From Meghimatium bilineatum (Eukaryota; Mollusca; Gastropoda; Stylommatophora; Philomycidae): a stretch of 64,000 nucleotides of DNA. The notes below the pieces were generated by a model. It was given only the letters and a program-made list of their open reading frames with translations. It had not been told where the DNA came from and ran no database searches. A program made the translations under genes and the position numbers. Location: contig CM067307.1 in the NCBI GenBank assembly GCA_034231615.1, positions 8,878,437-8,942,436 of the forward strand, read 5' to 3'. Shown here in pieces: positions 1 to 10,379 of the stretch (position 1 is the stretch's first letter; the number at the start of each line of letters is the position of its first letter).

Positions 1-288
1 TAAATGGAGATATAGAACAAGCTGCTGTTACATTTAATTATGTGTCAATAGTAGCGTGTCCGAGATAGTTGAGATTTCAGCAAAATTATAGCTCGGAATG
101 AACTGTGAGGCAAGACATGGTCAAACTGGTCTGAAATGAAACAAAAACTTTAGGGCAGCCGCTCTGGCCTGGAGAAGATTGGGTGTTTCATCCTGGCAAC
201 TGGCCTTAAGATCTAGCAACACCAACAAAAGAACCCTGAATGCAGAGGAGGAGCCTGAAAATATGTTCTCAACCTTAACATAACTTAC

Positions 289-399
289 CATAGGAAATAT
301 GATGGCATGAGACTCATAATTTCAATGTTCATTGTTCCCCCAAGTACTCCATCCGCACTAAATGCAGTCCACTGGTACTGCGGGGCATTCTCAGTATCC
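289..399 (-). CDS. Putative further - strand exon, probably of the same gene
   Basis: 111 bp between acceptor CTTCTCAG and donor GTAAGT on the - strand. Open in one frame: TENAPQYQWTAFSADGVLGG then TMNIEIMSLMPSYFL. Good splice signals and protein-like composition suggest a real exon. At least one exon between this and 2917 is not resolved, and the gene continues left of the window. Confidence 0.42.
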
Positions 400-981
400 C
401 TGAGAAGGCCTACAACATTCCTTTACTTGCCAATCATAAAATCTAACTGTCAGGGTCTGTGAGATTCACACCTGTATTCCTAGTCTTTTATTTTGAGATG
501 CCGTTCTTTAACAGTTTTTCATGTTGTGTTTACTGAAAGGTAACCATTCTGATTTATAATTTCCAGGTATATTTGAATGTCCAGAGATCTACTTCATGAA
601 AACAACGATGACGTGTGCAGGTAAGTATTGTAAAGTATAATTATTGTAAAGTATTGTAAACTCTACAGTCAAAAAATAGCGCATCATCTTATGAAATGAG
701 GAGAAATACAGCAGAGAGTAGCTAGAAAGTCACGGATAGACTAAAATCCGTCTAGTGGTCATTCCATGCCCGAAGAGTCTAAGGACATTTACAGCTCGAA
801 TAGGGCTTATTAGCCATCTACGAACTATTTAGACGTGGATGTAATTCTAACTGAATTTTCAAAAGTGGATGTAACGAATGGTCATCATCACTTGTGATGG
901 ATGAACACACACAATAAACACACAATTGTGAAGTAGACTACCATGCCTCCACCCTTAAAGCATAAACTATTGGAATATCAG

Positions 982-1250
982 GGAGGGCAGAGTAGCGCAG
1001 TGGTTAGTGCACTGGCTTCGCATATGAGTGGTCCTGGGTTCATTTCCCAGTTGAGGCAGAAATGTTTTTCAGATCGCAATGACTCCCAGGCCAACCCAGT
1101 CTTAGTTGGGTACCAAATTAATATAGGAAGTAAAGACTGCGAGGAAAGGAGATGGCGCTCATATAGCAGAACCACTGAAATGTGAGATCGCTAATATAAT
1201 ATTAATAATATAACATCTTACACCCCTACAGCAGTTAATAAATGCTATGT
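982..1250 (+). mobile_element. tRNA-derived SINE (family F)
   Basis: Head resembles a tRNA gene: A-box-like TAGCGCAGTGGTTAGTGCA and B-box-like GGTTCATTTCC. Body and 3' end (CACCCCTACAGCAGTTAATA) match the copy at 48065-48316. Confidence 0.75.
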
Positions 1251-1454
1251 GTTAACTTAACTTTTTTTTACTGAATATCTTTATTCGTAAAAACATTTCT
1301 TAAACTTAACTCTGAAGTCAAATAATCTTTATATTCTTACCTTAACTGCCATCAGTTGATTGGTTGCTATGTGCCTCATGCGTGTCACTTGTCCACATGT
1401 GCCATGACCTAACTCCCCTTCTGCCCGGAGATCTTCTACATTGCTGAGAATTCT

Positions 1455-1624
1455 CTGTCAATAGATCAGACATCATTGAATAGTTCACAGTTAACAATAG
1501 ATCAGACATCATTGAAAAGTTCACAGTTAACAAGGCAATCAAACATATCAAGTGAATGTCAATAGATCAGACATCATTGAATAGTTCACAGTTAACAAGG
1601 CAATCAAACATATCAAGTGAATGT
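1455..1624. repeat. Short direct duplications
   Basis: ATAGATCAGACATCATTGAA occurs three times with flanking sequence duplicated over 45 and about 75 bp. Confidence 0.8.
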
Positions 1625-1704
1625 AAATAAGTAACTAAGTGTTATAGAAACCTACTAATAATAATAACATTATAACAAAAACAAATAATAATACGAATAA
1701 TAAG

Positions 1705-1976
1705 TGCCCATGTGCTGCCAGGCCCGAAAGGGGAACAAAGAATAGCAACACTGTTTACCTTCCATGCATGTCGTAAAAGGCGACTAAGGAGGTTATGAGA
1801 TGGAGTTAGCTGTCCCATCCCATATAGGGTCAGTGACCCAAAGCCATGCTGAAGTCGGATGTGTCGGACCGAAAGGCGCAGATATCACAGCAATGATGTA
1901 AACCATGACACAGTGCATTCCGTTCTCCGGACTACATCCTGCTAATCTGCAGGAGTTTGAGAACAAACGCAGAAGA
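1705..1976 (+). mobile_element. SINE family A, full copy
   Basis: 272 bp, flanked by the 9-bp direct repeat AATAATAAG (1696-1704 and 1977-1985). Starts near TGTGCTGCCAGGCCCGAAAG and ends AACGCAGAAG. Family hallmarks: GGAGCAAAGAATAGCAAC, CATGTCGTAAAAGGCGACTA, core GATGTGTC, GAGTTTGAGAAC and a GAA tail. No obvious tRNA-type A and B boxes. Confidence 0.85.
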
Positions 1977-2519
1977 AATAATAAGGACGAAAATGACGGA
2001 CATTTAAATCTACGTCAGAGAAAACATATTATAATAAGAAAACAGAATAATACCCAAAATATGATACACAATTTTCTGTTTAATATTTGTAGTCTGCGAA
2101 ACGACCAAGAAAAAGGTGGATAAACATATAAGCCAACTCAATGTGGCTATAGTGTGCAATGCCATGGTCTGGATGGTTTGTAATCGTGTGTTATCATATG
2201 TGTATCCAGTATTAGCAAAACTTCACCACTCTCTTTCGACTTCTTCTTCTGTGTCAAATAATCAGCAGGAGTATGCATGTGATTAGAACTGGAGAATGTG
2301 AGGTATGTTGTGCTGCTTGTTTTACTGAATAGATTCGCTAATTCTGCCTTTCTGCCCAGATCAACCAACTTCAGTATACTTTTAGTTCAGGTGAGCTACC
2401 TTAGCTTGTGATATCTCTCATCAAACAAGTGTGTATCAGCTCTGTGCTGTGACAATTTATCGTCAACTCTGCCTTAGGACTTTACAAGTAAAAAAACATG
2501 ACTGGGTGGCAGTTTCCAA

Positions 2520-2850
2520 GGAGATGATAAGCAGGGATTTAGACTTGGGTTGACTACGTCTATCTCGTACTAGGTGTTCCGCTGATGGTGAACTTGTTTC
2601 TTGTAATTAACGGTCCATTGACCCGTGTTCTAGGTGACTGACCCGTATCTTGACTGTGAGCCTAGTTTCGATATAGGAAATTGCTCAATATAAGAGTAGG
2701 GTTGGTCCGCCCTCTGAGCCAAGGTTTCATTCACTGATATCGTGAATACTGCAATTGGTTTCCAAGGTGCATCTTGAGATGCTTTTAGGATCTTAGTTAT
2801 TTACTAACCCTGAATTTGCATGAAATAAATACATATCCCTTTGCACCCAT
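2520..2850 (-). mobile_element. Diverged retroposon family H fragment
   Basis: Shares TCTATCTCGTACTAGGTGTTCC and later the 5' terminal block with family H, with a large internal deletion. Confidence 0.45.
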
Positions 2851-2916
2851 TCATCACCCATGCATCCCATCATCACCAAGTTTCACCTGTTAAAAGACAA
2901 GTAGTAAACATTTTAC

Positions 2917-2983
2917 CTGAGATCCAAAAGTCAGAATCCCAGACTGTTTCATAATCTCCTCTATTTTGTGATCTATTTCTGCA
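2917..2983 (-). CDS. Unidentified - strand gene, putative exon 3
   Basis: 67 bp between acceptor TTTCAG and donor GTAAAA on the - strand. One base completes a Ser codon from exon 2, then AEIDHKIEEIMKQSGILTFG follows. Helical, charged, ends in phase 0. No family recognised. Confidence 0.48.
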
Positions 2984-3094
2984 CTGAAATGGTAGGTATC
3001 AATAGAAATACTGAGTGGCATACATAATATGTATACAATCTCATTTTCATAACATTATGTACAACATACAAAACATGGAAAATTTGATGGTTAT

Positions 3095-3246
3095 AGTAGT
3101 TGCTAAGAACCAACCACTGCACTTGCTAAGAGATAACCACCTCACTTGCTAAGAGATAACCACCTCACTTGCTAAGAGATAACCACCTCACTTGCTAAGA
3201 TCCAACCACCTCACTTGCTGAGATCCTGCCGCCTCACTTGCTAAGA
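3095..3246. repeat. Tandem array, ~23-bp unit, about 6 copies
   Basis: Unit CACTTGCTAAGAGATAACCAC with small changes, in the proposed intron between exons 2 and 3 of the - strand gene. Confidence 0.85.
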
Positions 3247-3384
3247 TTGAAGTTCACAACTAGAATTTAACACTGTGATAATTTTTTAATGACTCAAAAG
3301 ATAATTGAAAATCTAAGAAAAATTGTATATTTATTCTATCCCTATAACCATCTTCCTTAAAAGAATGCAAATTGTATCAGTCAC

Positions 3385-3532
3385 CTGTCTGGTATGACCC
3401 TATGAGGTGACCTGGTCACACAGTCCAGTCGCATGCCGCTCATTTTTGGCCGACAACGGCCAGATGGTGCTGAGCTTGACCTGGATGCATCTGATAGGAG
3501 AAATGGAGTTTGTACAGGTCCACCAGTGCCTA
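3385..3532 (-). CDS. Unidentified - strand gene, putative exon 2
   Basis: Strong acceptor (run of T then CAG) and donor GTGACT on the - strand. Encodes 48 full codons beginning GTGGPVQTPFLLSDASRSSS and continuing with a Pro/Arg-rich stretch (RCRPKMSGMRLDC). Two bases at each end match the phases of the exons on either side. The opposite strand also has an open frame here, but its splice signals are weaker. Confidence 0.5.
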
Positions 3533-4015
3533 CTGAAAAAAAGGATTAGAAGATTTTCCTCAATAATTCTTAAAACCTTATCTTGCAATCCACAGTATGA
3601 TGGTATCTAAGACAGTCATTTCTGCACACTTACAACCTATGTTTACAATAATAGTCTGATATCAGACTACTTAAAACTGTTAGCTTACTTCTTCTGCTCT
3701 GCAACTTTTGCTGGTTAAAAAGATGTAGTCTGGAGAACAGAATGTGGTATATCATGAATATCTGCGCTCTTTTGCCTGACACAACTTCCTACTTGTTCAT
3801 GTAGCTGATTGATTTGTTCATACGACCAGCCTTCTTACAAACACTGCTAGCTTCCTATGTACAGATTTGCACCTGTCTCATATCTGCCAATCTGTAAGGT
3901 TCACCCTTAGAATGAAATTCATTACCAGATCCTCCAACAATCCCTACAGCCCAACAGTACCAAAATGCTTGTAGATTCCTGAACTTGGCATTGACTGTTA
4001 AAGAGTTTTGAATTC

Positions 4016-4168
4016 TTCTTCAGCATTCATTCTCAAACTCCCACTGGATCCTTCTTGTAGTAATACAATGTTCCTACTAGATTTCCAGCAGGATACAGTT
4101 CAGAGAATGGAAATGCTTTGTGCTGCCACTTTATTTGCACCAGTGGCTCATCATTGAATTGCCAAAAT
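4016..4168 (-). mobile_element. SINE family B copy
   Basis: Reverse-orientation copy directly abutting a + strand family A copy. Confidence 0.72.
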
Positions 4169-4446
4169 GCCTGTTTTTATCGAGCCCGAAAGAGGAGCAA
4201 AGAATAGCAACACTGTTTACCTTCCATGCATGTCGTACGAGGCGACTAAGGAGGTTATGGGATGGAGTTGGCTTCCCCATCCCATACAGGATCAGTGACC
4301 CAAAGCCATGCTGAAGTCGGATGTGTCAGGCCGAAAGGCGCAGATATCGCAGCAATGCTGTAAACCATGACACAACGCATTCCGTTCTCCTGGCTACATC
4401 CTGCTGATCTGCAGGAGTTTGAGAATGAACACAGAATAAGAAGAAC
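4169..4446 (+). mobile_element. SINE family A, full copy
   Basis: Flanked by TGCCAAAAT (4160-4168 and 4447-4455). It sits directly beside a - strand family B copy (4016-4168). Confidence 0.8.
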
Positions 4447-4644
4447 TGCCAAAATAATTTTTGGTGATCAAACTTTAAAATAGTTGAATGTGCTGATACT
4501 TTAGTGATATGGCAACCAAAAAAAAATTGGTAGTATATCCTATCCATGACGTAGCTATCAACCCAGCATTTGTTGGCTGTGGTGATTTTCTAGGCAATAT
4601 AAATACGTTCAGTAGGTTGCCATTGCTTTCTGAACGGTCCGGAT

Positions 4645-4730
4645 GCACAATTGCCTGTGGTGAGGATCGAACTCGGTACCTTTGCCGTCACAGACGCGCT
4701 CTGTACCACTTCGCCACAGAGCCGGACATG
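4645..4730 (-). mobile_element. tRNA-like SINE head
   Basis: On the - strand: TGGCGAAGTGGTACAGAGCG and GAGTTCGATCCTC, well spaced for A and B boxes. No CCA or intact cloverleaf was established, so this is called a SINE head, not a tRNA gene. Confidence 0.5.
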
Positions 4731-4756
4731 GCAACCATAGCAACAGTATTATCAAT

Positions 4757-4967
4757 AATCATGAATAACAAGACTATCCTGAATAACAAGACTATCATGA
4801 ATAACAAGACTATCATGAATAACAAGACCATCATTAATAACAAGACTATCATGAATAACAAGACTATCATGAATAACAAGATTATCATGAATAACAAGAC
4901 TATCATGAATAACAAGACTATCATGAATAACAAGACCATCATGAATAACAAGACTATAATGAAAAGG
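4757..4967. repeat. Tandem array, 18-bp unit, about 11-12 copies
   Basis: Unit ATCATGAATAACAAGACT. As 18 is divisible by 3, all three frames per strand stay open; the + strand frame reads as repeated MNNKTI. Confidence 0.92.
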
Positions 4968-5100
4968 CCTAGGCATAATTCTGGAGCTAAAAATATAATA
5001 TGTGCAATGGGGGGAAAAAAATTTGTTATTAATAAGCAATATTTGTAATAATGTACAACAATGAAATATATAGTATATAGCTAACCATGATGCTATAATC

Positions 5101-5172
5101 CTTTAAACTGTGAACACATAGCTAACACGTAACTGTGAACATATAGCTAACACGTAACTGTGAACACATAGC
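5101..5172. repeat. Tandem array, 25-bp unit, about 3 copies
   Basis: Unit GTGAACATATAGCTAACACG plus ACTG-type link, just before composite retroposon copy 1. Confidence 0.85.
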
Positions 5173-5470
5173 TCATGACAGCCCATAGCCTTTCTGACAA
5201 AAGCACAGATTCTTCTCAGTTGTGTACCTGAGGTGACACTAGGACACCTATAAGGTTGTCTCAAAGGCATTATTGTAATAGGGGGAAGACGTTTTATATA
5301 TATAGAAGACATAACTCCCTTATATGGATCTTCCCTTGGGGGATGCGTATTTAGTCCCCCAAAGGAGGCATTCCAGTGCACCAGGATTACCATGTCCTGT
5401 TAGAAGCACAACACACACATCTGGGTCAATAATCTCATTGTTTTTCTATCAGATTTGTTCACCCAAGTAC

Positions 5471-5879
5471 AATAATAGCACATCTAACATTCCCCATCTG
5501 TCACAAAAAGAACAAAGGTGCAAATAGCACATCTAGCATTCCCCATCTGTCACAAAAAGAACAAAGGTGCAAATAATAGCACATCTAACATTCCCCATCT
5601 GTCACAAAAAAGAACTAAGGTGCAAATAGCACATCTAACATTCCCCATCTGTCACAAAAAAGAACTAAGGTGCAAATAGCACATCTAACATTCCCCATCT
5701 GTCACAAAAAGAACAAAGGTGCAAATAGCACATCTAACATTCCCCATCTGTCACAAAAAGAACAAAGGTGCAAATAATAGCACATCTAACATTCCCCATC
5801 TGTCACAAAAAAGAACTAAGGTGCAAATAGCACATCTAACATTCCCCATCTGTCACAAAAAAGAACAAAGGTGCAAATA
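5471..5879. repeat. Minisatellite, ~51-bp unit, 8 copies (inside composite retroposon)
   Basis: Unit contains CACATCTAACATTCCCCATC, TGTCACAAAAAGAAC and AAAGGTGCAAATA; units alternate between 49 and 53 bp through an ATA insertion. Confidence 0.9.
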
Positions 5880-6004
5880 CCCGCTGACCTACATCTCTTC
5901 ATTATATATGATAATTATTTTATACAAGACAAGAGTAAGAAATTGTGAGATAAGAAGTGATGATATTTTTTCATAGGTAACAGAATGTCAATCTATCCCC
6001 CAAT

Positions 6005-6326
6005 GGTACTATACAAGAATCAGTGGACAAACCATGTGACAACAGTCCGACTTTTTAATTTCATGTTATTGCACTGAGCTTCCGTTTCTCGGAAATTAAA
6101 AAAAAATTTGACTAAAGATACTGATCTAACGATTTGCATGCAGCAGACTGGACAACCACCCCCCACTCAGTGTGTAGTGCGCGTATCGACTGATAGAGGG
6201 CTCTCATTACTAAATGTGTAGAGCGTTGGCTGTGTCGTAATACGTGTCTTTATCGAAATTTCATTCCGTTTTATTATGTTAGATTTTGTTCTGTAGAAAC
6301 CTGTCCACTGATTCTTGTATAGTACC
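6005..6326. mobile_element. 322-bp element with perfect 25-bp terminal inverted repeats
   Basis: Left terminus 6005-6029 (GGTACTATACAAGAATCAGT and on) is the exact reverse complement of 6302-6326. Flanked by CCCCCAAT on the left (5997-6004) and a C-expanded version on the right. It interrupts the 3' module of the composite retroposon; the uninterrupted site is visible at about 18690. No open frame of note, so a non-autonomous DNA transposon (MITE). Confidence 0.85.
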
Positions 6327-6527
6327 CCCCCCCCAATATTCCTTAGCCATCTCCTACTACATGCCTAGAAAGAAAGAAGTGACCCCTATTCTTTGATCCG
6401 AAGTCCAGGACCAGATTGCCACACAGACACTACATAGGCATCTATATTCTATAGGATGGGCTTAGCCTAACTAATACATTAACATTTATTAATAATTATA
6501 TTCGTTTTAATAAAATTCAGGCGCAAC

Positions 6528-6900
6528 TACAGTATAAGTCTTCACTGTGACCTTTGTTCTAGTTTTGCGGTATTACCTAACCTTTGCAGCGTGATTAGTA
6601 GAATTTGTATTTAAAATTAAGGTATATTATTTGAAAGGGCATATTAATTTCGTATTAGTATTTACATTAGGGATGGGGGTAAGGGTTAGGATCAGCTATA
6701 AATGAAAAAATAAATTAGTAATCAAAATTATAATTATAAGTGTGCTTGATGTTGTTTGTTTCTGGAGATGTGACGTCACGGCAGCCATTAATTTCAATAA
6801 TTTAATTGGTATTACATGGAAATCCATGACGTCTGATACTTAAAAATGTAAAAATTGTATGCTATTTATAGCATAGTGAAGACTTAAACCGTAGTTTTAC
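6528..6900. mobile_element. Possible second MITE
   Basis: About 24 bp near 6528 (AACTACAGTATAAGTCTTCA) match the reverse complement ending near 6900 with three mismatches. An internal stretch near 6735-6785 recurs in reverse at about 54235-54290. No clear target duplication. Confidence 0.4.
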
Positions 6901-6979
6901 CAAAATTTATTAAGTTTTATTTTGTAGTCGCATTTTCAATTGCTGATAATAGTAACATGCCTAAAATTAATAACTATTT

Positions 6980-7252
6980 CGCCTGTGTGTTGCTGGGGCC
7001 CGAAAAGGGAGCAAAGAATAGCAACACTGTTTACCTTCCACACATGTCGTAAAGGGCGACTAAGGAGGTTATGGGGTGGAGTTGGCTGTCCCATCCCATA
7101 TAGGGTCAGTGACCCAAAGCCATGCTGAAGTCGGATGTGTCAGGCCGAAAGGCGCAGATATCGCATCAATGCTGTAAACCATGAAACAACATATTCCGTT
7201 CTCCGGACTACATCCTGCTAATCTGCAGGAGTTTGAGAACAAACGCAGAAGA
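6980..7252 (+). mobile_element. SINE family A, full copy
   Basis: 273 bp flanked by the 11-bp direct repeat AATAACTATTT (6969-6979 and 7253-7263). It lies in the proposed first intron of the - strand gene. Confidence 0.87.
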
Positions 7253-7654
7253 AATAACTATTTTAAATTATTCTAATATATAATTCCTGCCGCTCTGGTG
7301 TCTTAGATTGTTGAAGAATAATAATAACAAATTTATAATTTTAAAGATCATCATAGATGTTCAAGTTAGTCTTAGAAACTGTAAACACTTAAAACAGGTG
7401 TAATAAAAAGGAGAAGAACTATAGGTAAAGTTAGACAGTGCTGAGAAACACTGACAGTATTAGTGTTGAGACTTAGATTATGGCTACTTAGTGACTAGCG
7501 AAGTAGCTTTTAATTTTAATATATGATTGTATGATTGTTCTAGCGCCTAGAGGGATATGCCTACGGCTACAGAAACAATTTGAAAATAAATAAAAGTTGT
7601 AGCACTATCACTATCAATTCACTGTTTTTAATTATCTCAGAATAACATACATAC

Positions 7655-7805
7655 AAGCACATATCCGTGGACGTCTAGGACTAGGAGAACATGTATCCGC
7701 GTTTCTCTTGTCTGCATTTCTTTCGGCGTCGTGTGAACGGTTCTCTGCCTTCAACCGTCGTTCTAGATCGTCTATTTTGTTTCGGAGTAACTGAGACGAC
7801 GACAT
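7655..7805 (-). CDS. Unidentified - strand gene, putative first coding exon
   Basis: On the - strand, ATG at 7805 opens 50 codons: MSSSQLLRNKIDDLERRLKA, then a highly charged run, then SPSPRRPRI. The start is predicted to be a coiled coil (Leu/Ile at heptad-like spacing, many Glu/Arg/Lys). It ends at donor GTATGT, leaving one base that completes a codon with the exon at 3385-3532. Local CpG content is higher than in surrounding DNA, as expected near a promoter. I do not recognise the protein. It could still be a transposon-encoded exon. Confidence 0.45.
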
Positions 7806-8039
7806 CTTGAATCTGAGATGTCACATGACTTGATTACGCTCAAATCGGCCGTATATTCAAAAAATGTTCAGATTATCTTGAAAAGTTCTTTTGTGACATG
7901 AAAGTGAATGGACGAAAGAAAATATTGTATTGTTTAACACAGTAAATATTCAAATGTTTAAGACAATCTCTACATAATTTGTTTATTGGAAAGTTACTGC
8001 ACTCGTTACAGTAGGGTCTACTACCATATGAAGCACTGC

Positions 8040-8350
8040 ATGAAATTGTCCACTTGTTTCGCGAAAGATTTCTATCAAAAGTGAAGCCTAGTTATTTCAT
8101 AGTCTGCTCCCTGTCAATGTTGATGCCCATGCAGCTGGCTGCTGATACTGTGGCTTTGACTATGTTGTTTTTCAGCGAGAACCAGACGATCTTTGCGTTG
8201 ATGTGATTGATGACTGCCTTGTAGTCAGTGCACCAGAGCGATAACTGTTCTAGATTACTCTGGAAGCCCATCAATTTTGTTGATGTCTCATCTGTTTCTG
8301 TCATGCTTGTACAGCAAAGAGATCGTCCGCATATGTTAGTATCCTACGGG
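8040..8350 (-). mobile_element. Inverted 5' part of a LINE copy (family 3), RT catalytic motif
   Basis: On the - strand, ILTYADDLFAV lies near 8343-8311: the YADD catalytic box of reverse transcriptase. It continues to GINIDREQTMK. The next part of the same enzyme is on the + strand from 8580. Confidence 0.75.
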
Positions 8351-8403
8351 TCCAGCCTCCTGATACTGCGCTATTTTGTATTTTTCATTTATATCTTTCT
8401 TAA

Positions 8404-8575
8404 TGTCATTCTTCAGCGTTCATTCTCAAACTCCCACTGGATATCTCTTGTAGCAGGACCATGGTCCTATTCGATTTACAGAAGGATGTAGTCCAGAGAA
8501 TGGAAATGCGTTGTGTCGCCGTTTTATTTGCGCCAATGGCCCGACACATCCGTCTTCGTCGGTTAATGTTATTCA
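8404..8575 (-). mobile_element. SINE family B copy at a LINE inversion junction
   Basis: Reverse-orientation family B, recognised by TCTCAAACTCCCACTGGAT and the palindromic GGACCATGGTCC. It sits between the inverted and direct parts of a LINE copy. Confidence 0.75.
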
Positions 8576-8579
8576 GAAA

Positions 8580-9330
8580 GCTAGGAAAGGGTGTCAGTGC
8601 AGTCAAAATCATAGCATCTGCAGAGATGCCGCACCGAACCCTTTTCCAAATTATGCAAGCAGTGGTATTATCTGTGTTGGACTATGGTTTTGGTTTACTT
8701 AGTGTCGCAAACACAGGTGGATAAACTGGAGAGAGTTAAAAACGATGCCATGATAGCTATCCTAGGATGCACAAGAAATACACTATCGCGGCCATGGTGT
8801 TTCTCCTAGACCTACCGAGCATCAAATCAAGACATGAAATAGCTCACCTTATCGAATACTTAACGGTCGCCAATAATTGTCGTCGCCTCTTGTGCCGATC
8901 TCTGGACAACACGGGAGAAGGCGTATCAAGAGAGGACGGTCTTGGGTGGCGGAGGCATAAGATACCCCACTAAGGATTTGTGGGCTGGGGGAGGTGGGAA
9001 GAGGCTGTGGATGGGTGACATTAGGCAAAGATGGAAAGTTATTGATAACGGTTATGGGAGGAGAGTGCCGCGACTGAGCTGCCAACAGAATAGAGGGAAT
9101 GATCCAAGAACTCATACTCTAGCACTCAAAGCCACACGATACAATAATTTACTGAAGGCGATAGGGAGAGAGTGCTCTCTTTCCGAAGGGATCAGAAGAG
9201 CGCGTAATCAGCAACTGACAGGGACACCGAGCTTATAGGGTCTACACTTTTTAATTGCTGACGGAACGGCAAGCAGAGCATATATGGGAATGATCCCAGT
9301 GCTGTAACGTTTGTTCCTAATTAAGAATAT
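8580..9330 (+). mobile_element. Direct 3' part of the same LINE copy (family 3)
   Basis: + strand: KLGKGVSAVKIIASAEMPHR, LSVLDYGFGLLSV, then (frameshifted) LERVKNDAMIAILGCTR, and near 9200 NQQLTGTPSL, which corresponds to the family 3 C-terminus. No intact frame. Confidence 0.75.
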
Positions 9331-9739
9331 ATGAAGTATAGGCCTATGCGCTTAGTAGTTTCATTCGCATAGGGCAGGCCTACATTATGCTTCATGGGTC
9401 GTGGTCCTAGTTTTGAGTCTTCTGTGCTGGCGCTTCATCTAAAGGTCTTTGATGCCTGAACAAACACTTTTGCACTCATAACCATCAATAATAAAAATTA
9501 GAGAAGAGATAAGCTTTTCTGTGTCATTACAATGTGTCGCATGGCAAAACCACACACTACTTAAAGTCCATATTTGGAGGAGAGGTTGAACCATCAACAG
9601 GGCTGTAGACCTGATTACCTTAAAAACCACCAAAAATACAACAATCGCTATCTTGTGACAGAGCTCAGCAGGTTATTATCGTCCTCATCAGGACAGGACA
9701 CAATAGACTAAACAGCCACTTAAATAGATTAAGACTTTT

Positions 9740-9975
9740 TCCATCACCTGTGCCCGCGTGGGCAGGCAGCACAGACAGTGGAACATATCCTGCAAGGCTG
9801 CATAGTTAATTGGGGGGGGGGGCACTTGCCCACAGAGACGGAGATCCACAGAAGACTGTATGGGAGCACTGAGGAGCTTTCACATACAGCATCATTTGTT
9901 ATAGGAAAACCGGACTTGCTGTGTAGACATGTCAAACTGCGAAGGAGAAGAAGAAAAAGATTACCTTAATTAGGG
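9740..9975 (+). mobile_element. 3' end of a LINE with a GAA tail (family 4)
   Basis: Encodes a Cys/His end (CPRGQAAQTVEHILQGC), then LYGSTEELSHTASFVIGKPD, a stop and GCGAAGGAGAAGAAGAA. The terminal sequence resembles the tails of SINE families A, B, E and H. Confidence 0.72.
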
Positions 9976-10379
9976 GGTTTCACCTAAAAAAAAAACACAA
10001 CCATAAAGGTCATTCATCAGTTGTCGTGTATAAATGCCACTGTTTGGCGGAAAATTTGAAGTCCTTTTTGTGAAAAATAGCTAATGGGACGGGGGTATTT
10101 AACACCCATAAATCTTACCTTATCTACGGGTCTGATCATTAGCCCCATTCCGCTCTCTTTAATACCATTTTTTTTACTAAGAAACAAGTAAAAAAGAGAA
10201 TAACATCCCTTCACCAATTTTCAAGAAAAAAAGTATCATAAAAACCCAGCAAAATAGATGCCAATCCGAATTTTCAAAGGTACTCCCTACCCTACTAAAG
10301 TCATATTTGCGGAAGCTCCGTGCCGCTTGCTTCACTTACTACTAACGTACCTGTTAAACTTCCTAGAACGCCCCAAAGT

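Larger units (their letters stand above)
5168..6425 (+). mobile_element. Composite retroposon with internal minisatellite, copy 1
   Basis: Order: 5' body (CAGCCCATAGCCTTTCTGAC, GATTTGTT), about eight 51-bp units (5471-5879), then the 3' module (CATGCCTAGAAAGAAAG, GAAGTCCAGGACC). The 3' module is interrupted by the 322-bp MITE. The minisatellite unit is homologous to the 49-bp unit of copy 2. Confidence 0.75.

Noticed and set aside
567-620. 54-bp + strand exon (IFECPEIYFMKTTMTCA) with CCAG acceptor and GTAAGT donor
   Set aside because: Splice signals are good but no partner exon or homology was found, and the - strand exon at 289-399 suggests the gene here runs the other way. Left unlisted.
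2150-2368. Further exon of the - strand gene (LVDLGRKAELANLFSK...)
   Set aside because: The frame is open and starts in the right phase, but the acceptor lacks a pyrimidine tract and the donors do not fit the phase of the exon at 289-399.
3407-3610. + strand coding exon overlapping 3385-3532
   Set aside because: The - strand reading has the stronger acceptor and fits neighbouring exons in phase; the + strand reading is probably its shadow.
4509-5048. 179-codon + strand frame with MNNKTI repeats
   Set aside because: Mostly the 18-bp array; flanks include part of a tRNA-like SINE head. No splice or promoter support.
5471-5879. Possible CRISPR array (regular repeats with spacing)
   Set aside because: The whole 51-bp unit is repeated with no unique spacers, and the genome is animal. 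The same holds for the 49, 41 and 34 bp arrays.
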